Shown here: positions 51,926 through 59,735 of the stretch, one piece after another | Layout of the letters: the number at the start of each line of letters is the position of its first letter | Position numbering within the stretch: position 1 is the first letter of the stretch | Assembly: GCA_934477125.1 (NCBI GenBank) | Contig: CAKSOL010000014.1 | Span: 1-64,000 of the forward strand | Source: an uncultured Eubacteriales bacterium | Lineage (GTDB): Bacteria; Bacillota; Clostridia; Oscillospirales; Acutalibacteraceae | Direction: 5' to 3' | DNA length: 64,000 nucleotides | Translations under genes and position numbers: made by a program | Notes under the pieces: model-generated | The model's input: the letters and a program-made list of their open reading frames with translations, nothing else | Database searches by the model: none | What the model was told of the DNA's origin: nothing

Positions 51926-52066
51926 TAAATATCCCCCGCTTTCTGAAACAATATATGAAAGGGGCGGACAAGATATTCCTAAATCCACAAGATTTAGTTA
52001 CGGCAGGCCGAAACGCTGCTACATCTTGAAGAAAAGTAATTGTTATGTAAACCCAAAATGAGTGTT

Positions 52067-52153
52067 AAAAAAACAGCCTCTTAAAATTCGATTTCAAGAG
52101 CTGAAAGAGATAAGGCTAAATTTCCGATTATTAACAGCGGCAAATAACCTCTG
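52067..52153 (-). ncRNA. Candidate small RNA or leader/attenuator upstream of spoIIM
   Basis: A consensus promoter (52,188-52,160) reads leftward into about 87 nt that end in a strong intrinsic terminator (52,103-52,067: CAGC-TCTTGAAA / TTTTAAGA-G-GCTG with loop TCGAA, then TTTTTTT). No ORF of meaningful size lies between. The 5' half can pair partly (AGAGG...TCTCT). It could be an independent small RNA or a leader that attenuates spoIIM, 140 nt downstream. It does not match any RNA family I recognise. Confidence 0.55.
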
Positions 52154-52159
52154 TATATA

Positions 52160-52188
52160 TTTATACAACATTTTCTCCGCAATGTCAA
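52160..52188 (-). promoter_or_regulatory. Consensus promoter of the small RNA candidate
   Basis: On the minus strand TTGACA (52,188-52,183) and TATAAA (52,165-52,160) are 17 bp apart, and a terminator follows about 60-90 bp later. Confidence 0.7.
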
Positions 52189-52212
52189 CCGTTAATTTTT
52201 ATTCTCTAAATA

Positions 52213-52235
52213 TTATGTAAACTTATTATGTAAAC
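52213..52235. repeat. Tandem 10-bp words in the spoIIM-SDR intergenic region
   Basis: TTATGTAAAC occurs at 52,213-52,222 and 52,226-52,235, and again at 52,043-52,052. The spacing of the pair is 13 bp. The intergenic region 51,926-52,345 otherwise holds only the small RNA candidate and promoters. Confidence 0.5.
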
Positions 52236-52287
52236 TACACAATATATTGTTTTGCCCCGGTATCCAGCTATCAAATTATTGTAGATT

Positions 52288-52334
52288 ACCCCTTTTATTT
52301 TTTTCTGTAATATGATATACTTTTAAAAAGGGGT
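52288..52334 (+). promoter_or_regulatory. Inverted repeat around the SDR gene promoter and ribosome binding site
   Basis: ACCCCTTTT (52,288-52,296) is complementary to AAAAGGGGT (52,326-52,334), which contains the ribosome binding site of the next gene. A -10-like TATGATATACT lies between the arms. It may be an operator or, if transcription begins upstream, a hairpin that hides the ribosome binding site. Confidence 0.4.
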
Positions 52335-52345
52335 GTTTTACAGCA

Positions 52346-53080
52346 ATGGAAAAAACAGTAATAATTACAGGCGCGTCAAAGGGTATAGGAGCAGCAACAG
52401 CAATTTTGTTTGCCCAGCAGCATTATAATGTTGTTATCAATTATAACGACTCATACGAATCGGCGACCCTGCTTGCCCGTTCCCTCTCCTCACGCGGTCT
52501 TTCGGCTACGGCGATGAAAGCAAATGTTGCAAATCGGCTTGAGGTTGAACTGATGGTTAAGGAGACCGTATATAAATACGGCGGTATTGACGTACTTGTA
52601 AATAATGCAGGCATAGCCTGCCAGGGACTTATAACAGATATTGACGAATATGATACCGACAGAATATTTGACATAAATCTCAAAGGTGTATATAATTGCT
52701 GCCGTGCGGTAACGCCGGCAATGGTCGAAAAAAAGGCAGGCAAAATAATAAACATATCCTCTATGTGGGGACAGGTCGGCGCATCTTGTGAGGTTGCTTA
52801 TTCCGCGGCAAAGGCAGGAGTTATCGGACTGACTAAAGCTCTTGCCAAGGAGCTTGCTCCGAGCGGAATAACCGTAAATGCAGTTGCTCCCGGTTTGATT
52901 GAGACGAGTATGAACTCGAATATCAGCGTTGAGGACCTGAATAGCTTTGTTGAGGATATACCTCTCGGCAGAATGGGCGGCACCGACGAAATCGCGAATG
53001 CGGTATACTTTCTTGCCGGAGAACACTCCGATTATATTACCGGACAGGTTCTCGGCGTAAACGGCGGATACGTTATATAA
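52346..53080 (+). CDS. Short-chain dehydrogenase/reductase (FabG-like)
   Basis: A 244-residue SDR with TGASKGIG (8-15), NNAG, and the catalytic set N111, S139, Y152 and K156 in the right spacing. The closest functional names for this length are 3-oxoacyl-ACP reductase (FabG) and the related elongation factor P 5-aminopentanone reductase (YmfI); sequence inspection does not decide. It is not next to other fatty-acid genes, which slightly favours a role other than the housekeeping FabG. Confidence 0.85.
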   Translation: MEKTVIITGASKGIGAATAILFAQQHYNVVINYNDSYESATLLARSLSSRGLSATAMKANVANRLEVELMVKETVYKYGGIDVLVNNAGIACQGLITDIDEYDTDRIFDINLKGVYNCCRAVTPAMVEKKAGKIINISSMWGQVGASCEVAYSAAKAGVIGLTKALAKELAPSGITVNAVAPGLIETSMNSNISVEDLNSFVEDIPLGRMGGTDEIANAVYFLAGEHSDYITGQVLGVNGGYVI

Positions 53081-53154
53081 TTTACTCTTGTATTATACAG
53101 AAATTCCTGTTATAATGTTTTTATATCGGAATTATAAATTTGGGGGATAAAGAA

Positions 53155-53706
53155 ATGGCCATAGGCTTTCGTAAAAGTCTTTTCGGATTTAACGCCGCTG
53201 ACGTAATGGGATATATAGAAACCGCTCAGCGCGCAAATGCCGAAAAGCTAAGCACGCTTGAGACCGAAAACGAAGATTTAAAGGCATCGTTTGAGGAATT
53301 GAACGTCAAATTCAACGACATCTGCTCAGAAAAGAACGCCCTTGCCGAACAGCTGAGAGAATACACCGAAAAATACGAAGAAATTAACCGTCTTTCCGAA
53401 AACATCGGAAAGCTATATCTTGTTGCTCATGCAAACGCTCAGGCAATTATGAAAAATTCAAACGAAATTGGCGAGCAGACGGCGGCTGAGGCAGAGCGCA
53501 ACTTAACTTCGATTGCCGATGCTCAGCAGTCGTTAAATTCGGTTAAGCAGGAGCTGCTTGATACCACGACAGACTTTTGCGGCAGAATTTCAGAGCTTAT
53601 TGCTTCTCTTGAGGACGCACGCGGAAGAATAGCTGAGGTCAGTTCTGATTCAAAACAGCGTTCGGCTGATTTTAATGCTGTTTATGACTCTTTAAAGAAT
53701 GAATGA
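53155..53706 (+). CDS. DivIVA-like coiled-coil protein
   Basis: A 183-residue protein. The N-terminal FRKSLFGFNAADVMGYIE resembles the membrane-targeting start of DivIVA/GpsB-family proteins, followed by a coiled coil (about 25-85) and a second helical region. Such proteins recruit cell-division or cell-wall factors to curved membranes. I use the ATG at 53,155, with GGGGGAT just before it; the TTG at 53,140 lies upstream of that site. The gene overlaps the fumarase-beta-like gene by 8 bp, a curious pairing. Confidence 0.65.
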   Translation: MAIGFRKSLFGFNAADVMGYIETAQRANAEKLSTLETENEDLKASFEELNVKFNDICSEKNALAEQLREYTEKYEEINRLSENIGKLYLVAHANAQAIMKNSNEIGEQTAAEAERNLTSIADAQQSLNSVKQELLDTTTDFCGRISELIASLEDARGRIAEVSSDSKQRSADFNAVYDSLKNE

Positions 53707-54235
53707 GTTTTATATAAATACATCTGAATTACGGAAATTCTGCAAAAAGCTGAATTTCGGTGATAAGGTTTATCTTTCAGGTGTTGTTTATACCTCGCGT
53801 GACGCTGCGCACAAGCGTATATTTGAGTTGCTGCACAGCTCGTCTCCCCTGCCTTATGAGCTTAAAGACGCTGTTATATATTATGCCGGACCGACGCCTA
53901 CTCCAAACGGTCTTGCGATAGGCAGCTGCGGTCCTACAACGTCATCAAGAATGGATTCTTATTCTCCTGAATTATATAACCTGGGCGTTTGCGCAACGAT
54001 CGGAAAAGGGCCTCGCAGTCCTGAGGTATGCAAAGCAATAATCAGAAACGGCGGCATTTATCTTTGCGCAATAGGCGGAGCTGGAGCCCTTGCCGCAAAA
54101 TCAATAAAAAGCTGCGAAGTTATTGCTTTTGAAGATCTCGGCTGCGAATCGGTGAAGCGTCTTGAATTTGATAATTTTCCGCTTATAGTCGGAATTGACT
54201 GCAACGGAGGAAACATATTTAAACAAAACGACTGA
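53699..54235 (+). CDS. Class I fumarase / L-tartrate dehydratase beta subunit
   Basis: A 178-residue protein matching the beta (C-terminal) subunit of two-component class I hydro-lyases: YYAGPTPTPNGLAIGSCGPTTSSRMD and CATIGKGPRSPEV are its typical segments. In the family the alpha subunit holds the [4Fe-4S] cluster and both are needed for activity; the alpha gene is normally adjacent upstream. Here the upstream neighbour is a DivIVA-like gene that overlaps it by 8 bp. The alpha partner must be elsewhere or the protein does something else. Confidence 0.85.
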   Translation: MNEFYINTSELRKFCKKLNFGDKVYLSGVVYTSRDAAHKRIFELLHSSSPLPYELKDAVIYYAGPTPTPNGLAIGSCGPTTSSRMDSYSPELYNLGVCATIGKGPRSPEVCKAIIRNGGIYLCAIGGAGALAAKSIKSCEVIAFEDLGCESVKRLEFDNFPLIVGIDCNGGNIFKQND

Positions 54236-54243
54236 ATCACATA

Positions 54244-54277
54244 AAAAAGACCTACGGAAAAATCCGCAGGTCTTTTT
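54244..54277. terminator. Bidirectional terminator after the fumarase-beta gene
   Basis: AAAAAGACCT.CGGA / TCCG.AGGTCTTTTT with an AAAA loop; T runs in both directions serve the converging PHP gene as well. Confidence 0.88.
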
Positions 54278-54300
54278 ATATAATACTTTTATTGTTAAAT

Positions 54301-55059
54301 TCAGGTATAATCACAAAACGGCTTTTTAATTCCAAGTTCATCCAAAAGATTATTATACTTTTTTACGCGCTCCGGCAAATAATCTTCTCGGCGATGTCCA
54401 TCAAAGCCGATGCTTATTCGAGCTTCGGATTTGCGAACAATTTCAATCATTTTCTCATCTCGAAAGAACTCATCTACATAGCTGTGTTCGCGATAACCGT
54501 GAATTGAATCATAATTGACATTCATTTCCCAAAAAATATTTTTCTGTGCCATTCTGCCGAACCAATCAGCAGGATCAACGCCTTTTTTCTTTATAAACGA
54601 CAGCAAATCGGTATGTGCTATACCGGTTAATGCACACGAACAACGTTCGGCATACGCGAAAATATCGCCGTTAGTTACAGAATCAGGAGAATCGAGATGT
54701 TCTACAAGACAATACGGAAAATACGAAATATCAACACCGTCAGGTAAAAACAAAACACCGTCACCAAATGTTTTTACCGTCACTATCTCAATTCCCGGTA
54801 TCACTTTAATTTTTCCGCTGTATTTTTCAGAAATTGCCGATATATGATCAAAATATCGACGAAGGCAGAAGTTGTAGTCATTCACCCGAACACCTTCATC
54901 GATATGCGCAGAGCTTGAACGCTGAACTGCAATACCGTAGTTGTGATCGGTTATACCTAACAGTTCTATTCCTCCCGAAATAGCTGTTTCAACAAGCTGA
55001 TCCGGTGTGTCCCTCCCGCAAAACGAATAATAAGTGTGCGAATGAAGATCTTGTATCAT
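54301..55059 (-). CDS. PHP-domain phosphoesterase
   Basis: A 252-residue PHP protein. The first metal motif is DLHSHTYYSFCGRD (3-16), then GITDHNYG, and a later SIGFDGHRRED. These are the histidines and aspartates of the metal-binding PHP site, related to histidinol phosphatase. The substrate is unclear. It is the last gene of the glycogen/uppP cluster, following uppP after 15 bp, with a ribosome binding site GGATAGG before the ATG. Confidence 0.82.
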   Translation of the reverse strand: MIQDLHSHTYYSFCGRDTPDQLVETAISGGIELLGITDHNYGIAVQRSSSAHIDEGVRVNDYNFCLRRYFDHISAISEKYSGKIKVIPGIEIVTVKTFGDGVLFLPDGVDISYFPYCLVEHLDSPDSVTNGDIFAYAERCSCALTGIAHTDLLSFIKKKGVDPADWFGRMAQKNIFWEMNVNYDSIHGYREHSYVDEFFRDEKMIEIVRKSEARISIGFDGHRREDYLPERVKKYNNLLDELGIKKPFCDYT

Positions 55060-55074
55060 TATGTTCCTATCCTT

Positions 55075-55884
55075 TTAAAGTCTGATAATCGCCATTATCA
55101 TAATAAACAATCCAAGTACAACGCGGTATGCGGCAAAAATTTTAAAGCTGCCTTTTTTAAGGAAATTCATAAGGAATTTAATGATAAGTATTCCCGATAC
55201 AAAGCTTGCAAGTATTCCTGCAAAAAACTCGGCGCTTAATGTAAAATCCTTTATGGAAAGCAATACTGCTGCGGCAACTATCGGAGCTGAAAGCAGAAAT
55301 GAATATCTCGCTGCGCTTTCCCTGTCTACTCCCATCGCGCGTGCCGTTGTCATAGTAATTCCCGAACGCGACACTCCCGGTATCGCGGCGGCAAGCGCCT
55401 GAGAAACGCCTATAAGAAATCCCTGTTTAAAATTCATTCTTTTAAGCGAAATTTCCGAACGGCAGTTTTTATCAACAACATACAGCGCTATACCCATTAT
55501 TATAAGCGCGGAGGAAATCACAATCATTTCAATATTCAAATTTCCGTTTATAAGCTTATCTGCGCCCTTTTCGAGCAAAAGTCCGAGTATTCCGGCGGGA
55601 ATGGTAGAAATAATTATGTACCAGAAAATTCTTCCCTGAACGGTGTTTTCTTTTTTGACAACCGCCTTGTATCCCCCGCTTATCAGCGCAATCCAATCCT
55701 TAAAAAAGTAAATCAGAATAGCAAGCAGAGTTCCGGCGTGGAGCGCCAAATCGAATGAATCGGAAATTTTATCCCATTTAAAAAGCCACGGCATAATATT
55801 GAGATGCGCCGAGCTGGAGATAGGCAGGAACTCGGTAAGTCCCTGAACTATCCCTAAGAAAATTGCCTGTAACAACTTAACCAT
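55075..55884 (-). CDS. uppP: Undecaprenyl-diphosphate phosphatase
   Basis: A 269-residue membrane enzyme that regenerates undecaprenyl phosphate for cell-wall synthesis. The signature GLTEFLPISSSAHL (about 15-28) and the second motif PGVSRSGITMTTARAMG are both intact. It has about eight helices. It follows glgA by 15 bp in the same direction. Overproduction confers bacitracin resistance in the family. Confidence 0.96.
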   Translation of the reverse strand: MVKLLQAIFLGIVQGLTEFLPISSSAHLNIMPWLFKWDKISDSFDLALHAGTLLAILIYFFKDWIALISGGYKAVVKKENTVQGRIFWYIIISTIPAGILGLLLEKGADKLINGNLNIEMIVISSALIIMGIALYVVDKNCRSEISLKRMNFKQGFLIGVSQALAAAIPGVSRSGITMTTARAMGVDRESAARYSFLLSAPIVAAAVLLSIKDFTLSAEFFAGILASFVSGILIIKFLMNFLKKGSFKIFAAYRVVLGLFIMIMAIIRL

Positions 55885-55899
55885 ATGAAAAATGCCCCT

Positions 55900-57321
55900 T
55901 TATTTTCCTATAAGCTCTTTATAAAGGCGAATATAGGCATTCGCCGAAGCCGCCCAGCTGTTATTACATTCCATAGCGCGCTTACGCAAAATTGCCCAGC
56001 CCTCGCTGTCAGAATAGCCTGCAAGCGCCCGCCATACGGTATTTTCCATATCATGGGCATTGTAATTTGCAAATGTAAAACCGTTGCCCTCGCCGTTGCC
56101 GCTGTCCTTTATCGTATCGTTAAGACCGCCGGTTTCGCGGACAATCGGAATTGTTCCGTAGCGCAGAGCAACCATCTGGGCAAGACCGCACGGCTCGCTT
56201 TTGCTCGGCATAAGGAAAATATCCGCGCCGGCATATATTCTATGCGCTAAATTCTGGTCAAAGCCGAGTTTAAGTCCTACTTTATCGGGATACAGCGACG
56301 CCATCTCATGGAAAAAGGTTTCAAACTCCCATTCTCCCGAACCCAGAATAACAAACTGCAAATCCGCACGCAAAAGCTCTTCAAATACGCATTTAACAAG
56401 GTCAATTCCCTTATGCTTTACAAGCCGCGTAACCATAGCGAAAACCGGGACATCCGAGCGCTGCGGCAAATTCATTTCTCTCTGAAGCGCCGCCTTATCC
56501 TCCGCCTTACCCGATATATCGGCAGCGGAAAAATGCTTCGCAATAAGCGGATCGGTTTCCGGATTATAAACATCATAATCTATTCCGTTTACTATACCGG
56601 TGGTTTTATAGGTAAAGCCGGAAAGTATGGAATCAAGTCCGTGTGAATAATAAGGGTCAAGTATTTCCTTTGCATATGTCGGAGAAACTGTTGTAACCTT
56701 ATCGGCGCATTGAATACCGCCCTTCATAAGATTTAAGCAGTTATCGTATTCCAGTATACTTTCTCTGCCCTGAGGCAGGCCGAGAACATCATCATAAAGT
56801 TCCATACCGTATTTTCCCTGATACTGGATATTATGAATGGTGAAAACGGTCTTGATATTTGCGTATTCCGGATTATAACGGTACATTTCAGTAAGATATA
56901 CCGGGATCATAGCCGTTTGCCAATCGTTACAATGAATAATGTCGGGGGAGAAGCCTATATACGGAATTATTTCAAGCACGGCGCGTGAAAAAAACGCAAA
57001 ACGTTCGGCGTCGTCATAATGACCGTACAATCCGTCACGCTTGAAATAATACTGATTATCGAGCAGATAATATATAACACCGTCGATATGAGCCTCAAAT
57101 ATGCCGCAGTATTGCCGTCTCCAAGACACCGGAACGGTTATACTGCAAATGAAATTCATTTTCTGCCGTAGCTCATCCGGAATACAGGAATACAGCGGAA
57201 GAACTACACGGCAGCCGACAAGACGTCTGCGCAGAGCCTTCGGCAGCGCGCCGGAAACATCTGCAAGACCGCCTGACATAGCAAACGGATATGCCTCGCT
57301 TGAAGCAAATAAAACTTTCAT
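55900..57321 (-). CDS. glgA: Glycogen synthase (ADP-glucose type)
   Basis: A 473-residue GT5 glycogen synthase. It begins KVLFASSEAYPFAMSGGLAD; the usual K-(T/S)-G-G-L loop has methionine at position 15 in place of lysine. The C-terminal FLMPSKSEPCGLAQMVALRY motif with its catalytic glutamate is intact, as is RETGGL. It elongates alpha-1,4-glucan from ADP-glucose made by GlgC/GlgD upstream. Spacing to glgD is 16 bp. Confidence 0.95.
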   Translation of the reverse strand: MKVLFASSEAYPFAMSGGLADVSGALPKALRRRLVGCRVVLPLYSCIPDELRQKMNFICSITVPVSWRRQYCGIFEAHIDGVIYYLLDNQYYFKRDGLYGHYDDAERFAFFSRAVLEIIPYIGFSPDIIHCNDWQTAMIPVYLTEMYRYNPEYANIKTVFTIHNIQYQGKYGMELYDDVLGLPQGRESILEYDNCLNLMKGGIQCADKVTTVSPTYAKEILDPYYSHGLDSILSGFTYKTTGIVNGIDYDVYNPETDPLIAKHFSAADISGKAEDKAALQREMNLPQRSDVPVFAMVTRLVKHKGIDLVKCVFEELLRADLQFVILGSGEWEFETFFHEMASLYPDKVGLKLGFDQNLAHRIYAGADIFLMPSKSEPCGLAQMVALRYGTIPIVRETGGLNDTIKDSGNGEGNGFTFANYNAHDMENTVWRALAGYSDSEGWAILRKRAMECNNSWAASANAYIRLYKELIGK

Positions 57322-57337
57322 TATTTATTATCCTTTC

Positions 57338-58447
57338 TTAAAGGGATTGGTTTTTCTTTATAAAAAACGGTTTCTTTTCCGTTCCTTTAACGGTTGTATC
57401 CGAGCCGATTACGGCGTTCTTATCGGAAATAACATAATTCACCTGAGAGTCTGCTCCGACAGATGTACCCTGCATCAGTATGCTGTTTTCGATAACGGCG
57501 CCCTTTTCTACTTTTACGCCGCGGAAAAGTATGCTGTTTTTAACAGTTCCGTCTATAACGCAGCCGTCGGCAATAAAGCAGTTATTGACAACCGACTTTG
57601 TTCCGTAACGCGTCGGCATATCGTCACGCGTCTTTGTCAGTATCGGGCGTTCCTTGCTGAACAAATCGTTGCGGATCTCCGGATTTAAAAGCTGCATATT
57701 CGCCTCGAAATAGGTTTTCCCGCTATTCATAACCGCAAAGAAACCGTTATGGCGGTAGCCGATGATTTTACGTTCTCCGAGCAGCTTACGAACCGCCTCA
57801 AATAAGGAATGGTCATTTTCGTCGTATCCGCGTTCTGCGACTTCGCATACCGCGTCTCTGCTGAAAACGGTAATTCCGATACCGTAATCGGTATTTTCCG
57901 GAGCATTTTTCAGCGAGATGCCGGTTATTATGCCGTTTTCAAGCGTCAAAGCCGGCAAATCGGGACGGTTTGCCGGGCGCACGCCGTTGCGGTAAACAAC
58001 GGTTATATCTGCCTGAGAGTCAATGTGAGCCTTTACTGCCGCAGAAATATCAACATTTGCAACAACATCCGCATTGCAGACGACAATATATTCCGCATTG
58101 CTTCTGCGCACAAAGTCAAGCGCACCGTATAATGATTCAATATACGAGGCATGGCGGCGCAGTACGCCGAAATTATACGGCGGCATAAGGTGAAGTCCGC
58201 CGTTTTTACGGTCAAGGTCCCAATAAATACCGCTTCCGACATGGTCAAGCAGCGAACGGTAATTTTCTCTTGTTATAAGACCGACATTTGTTATATCGGC
58301 ATTAACGAGGTTGGAAAGAGAAAAGTCGATAAGTCTGTATCTTCCGCCGAACGGTACGGAAGCTATTGAGCGATTAACCGTAAGCTCGCTGAGAAGCTCA
58401 TCGTGAATATTCGCAAAGACTATTCCGGCAACAGCTGAAGCACTCAT
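57338..58447 (-). CDS. glgD: Glucose-1-phosphate adenylyltransferase subunit GlgD
   Basis: A 369-residue GlgC-like protein. The N-terminal nucleotide-binding loop is degenerate (SAVAGIVFANIHDE instead of GGxGxRL), as in the GlgD subunit, which is not catalytic alone but raises activity and allosteric response of GlgC in Firmicutes. A left-handed beta-helix forms the C-terminus. The ATG overlaps the glgC stop by 4 bp, so the two subunits are translationally coupled. Confidence 0.93.
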   Translation of the reverse strand: MSASAVAGIVFANIHDELLSELTVNRSIASVPFGGRYRLIDFSLSNLVNADITNVGLITRENYRSLLDHVGSGIYWDLDRKNGGLHLMPPYNFGVLRRHASYIESLYGALDFVRRSNAEYIVVCNADVVANVDISAAVKAHIDSQADITVVYRNGVRPANRPDLPALTLENGIITGISLKNAPENTDYGIGITVFSRDAVCEVAERGYDENDHSLFEAVRKLLGERKIIGYRHNGFFAVMNSGKTYFEANMQLLNPEIRNDLFSKERPILTKTRDDMPTRYGTKSVVNNCFIADGCVIDGTVKNSILFRGVKVEKGAVIENSILMQGTSVGADSQVNYVISDKNAVIGSDTTVKGTEKKPFFIKKNQSL

Positions 58448-59658
58448 ACATTTTCTCCCTCCCCGACATTTTCGGTTATCATTTTATTAGCGCTTATAAC
58501 TGCGCCCTTGCCTATTGTAAGTCCGTCACCTATAACGGTTATTCCCCATCCGTCGGTTCCGACAACCGCTGGGTCGGCTCCGATTTGCGAGTCTTCCTCA
58601 ACAATTACGTTTTCTGCAATTATTGAATATCTCACACACGCGCCCTTTTTGATAACCGCTCCCGGCATAACCAGCGAATATTCAACAGTTGCGCCTTCCT
58701 CAACCGTTACATTCTCAAATATTATCGAATAGTCAAGCCTGCCTCCAATATTGCAGCCGTCGGTTATAAGTGAATTTTCAACATTTGCGGCAGCTGATAT
58801 ATACTGCGGAGGAAGCGGATTTGTACGTGAATATATTCTCCACTTTGAATCTGAGAGGTTTAAGTCGATTTTCGGATTAAGGAGGTCAAGATTTGCTTCC
58901 CACAGGGAATTAACCGTTCCGACGTCCTTCCAATAATCGTTAAATCTATAAACCATAAGCTTTTCGCCGGAATTAAGCATTGACGGAATAACGTTTTTTC
59001 CGAAATCGTTTGAGGAGTCGGGATTTGCTTCATCCTCAGTCAGATATTTTTTAAGCTTATCCCAAGAGAAAACATAAATTCCCATTGAAGCCAGATTGCT
59101 CTTCGGATTTGCCGGCTTTTCCTCAAATTCATATATCGAACCGTCCGGATTCGTGTTCATTATTCCGAAACGCGACGCTTCCTCCATCGGAACCTCCAAA
59201 ACGGCTATGGTGCAGGCGGCTCCGGTTTCCTCATGACTGCGAAGCATTTTGGAATAATCCATTTTATATATATGGTCTCCGGAAAGAATAAGCACGTATT
59301 CCGGATTATAGCGCTCTATAAATTCAAGATTCTGATATATTGCATTTGCAGTACCTTTATACCAGTCTCCGCCCTTTTGTCCCTGATACGGAGGCAATAT
59401 ATGCACACCTCCGTTAAGCCGGTCAAGATCCCATGGCTTGCCCGAACCGACGTAATCGTTCAGCTCAAGCGGCTTGTACTGGGTAAGTATGCCGACCGTA
59501 TCAATTCCGGAATTTACGCAATTAGACAGAGGAAAATCAATAATCCGGTATTTACCGCCGTATGGTACAGCCGGTTTTGCTATTTTGCTGGTCAGAACTC
59601 CGAGCCGGCTGCCCTGACCGCCCGCAAGAAGCATTGCAACACATTTTTTGCCGTTCAC
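58444..59658 (-). CDS. glgC: Glucose-1-phosphate adenylyltransferase catalytic subunit
   Basis: A 404-residue ADP-glucose pyrophosphorylase. The LLAGGQGSRLGVLT loop (11-24), KPAVPYGGKYRIIDFPLSNC and FEEKPANPKS are all intact. It makes ADP-glucose from glucose-1-phosphate and ATP, the committed step of glycogen synthesis. It is followed by glgD and then glgA. Confidence 0.96.
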   Translation of the reverse strand: MNGKKCVAMLLAGGQGSRLGVLTSKIAKPAVPYGGKYRIIDFPLSNCVNSGIDTVGILTQYKPLELNDYVGSGKPWDLDRLNGGVHILPPYQGQKGGDWYKGTANAIYQNLEFIERYNPEYVLILSGDHIYKMDYSKMLRSHEETGAACTIAVLEVPMEEASRFGIMNTNPDGSIYEFEEKPANPKSNLASMGIYVFSWDKLKKYLTEDEANPDSSNDFGKNVIPSMLNSGEKLMVYRFNDYWKDVGTVNSLWEANLDLLNPKIDLNLSDSKWRIYSRTNPLPPQYISAAANVENSLITDGCNIGGRLDYSIIFENVTVEEGATVEYSLVMPGAVIKKGACVRYSIIAENVIVEEDSQIGADPAVVGTDGWGITVIGDGLTIGKGAVISANKMITENVGEGENV

Positions 59659-59735
59659 AAAAACATCTCCCGATTTGTATATATTTCCTTACTTATCATA
59701 TGTGGACAAGACTGTCCTTATGATGAATACCGTTT

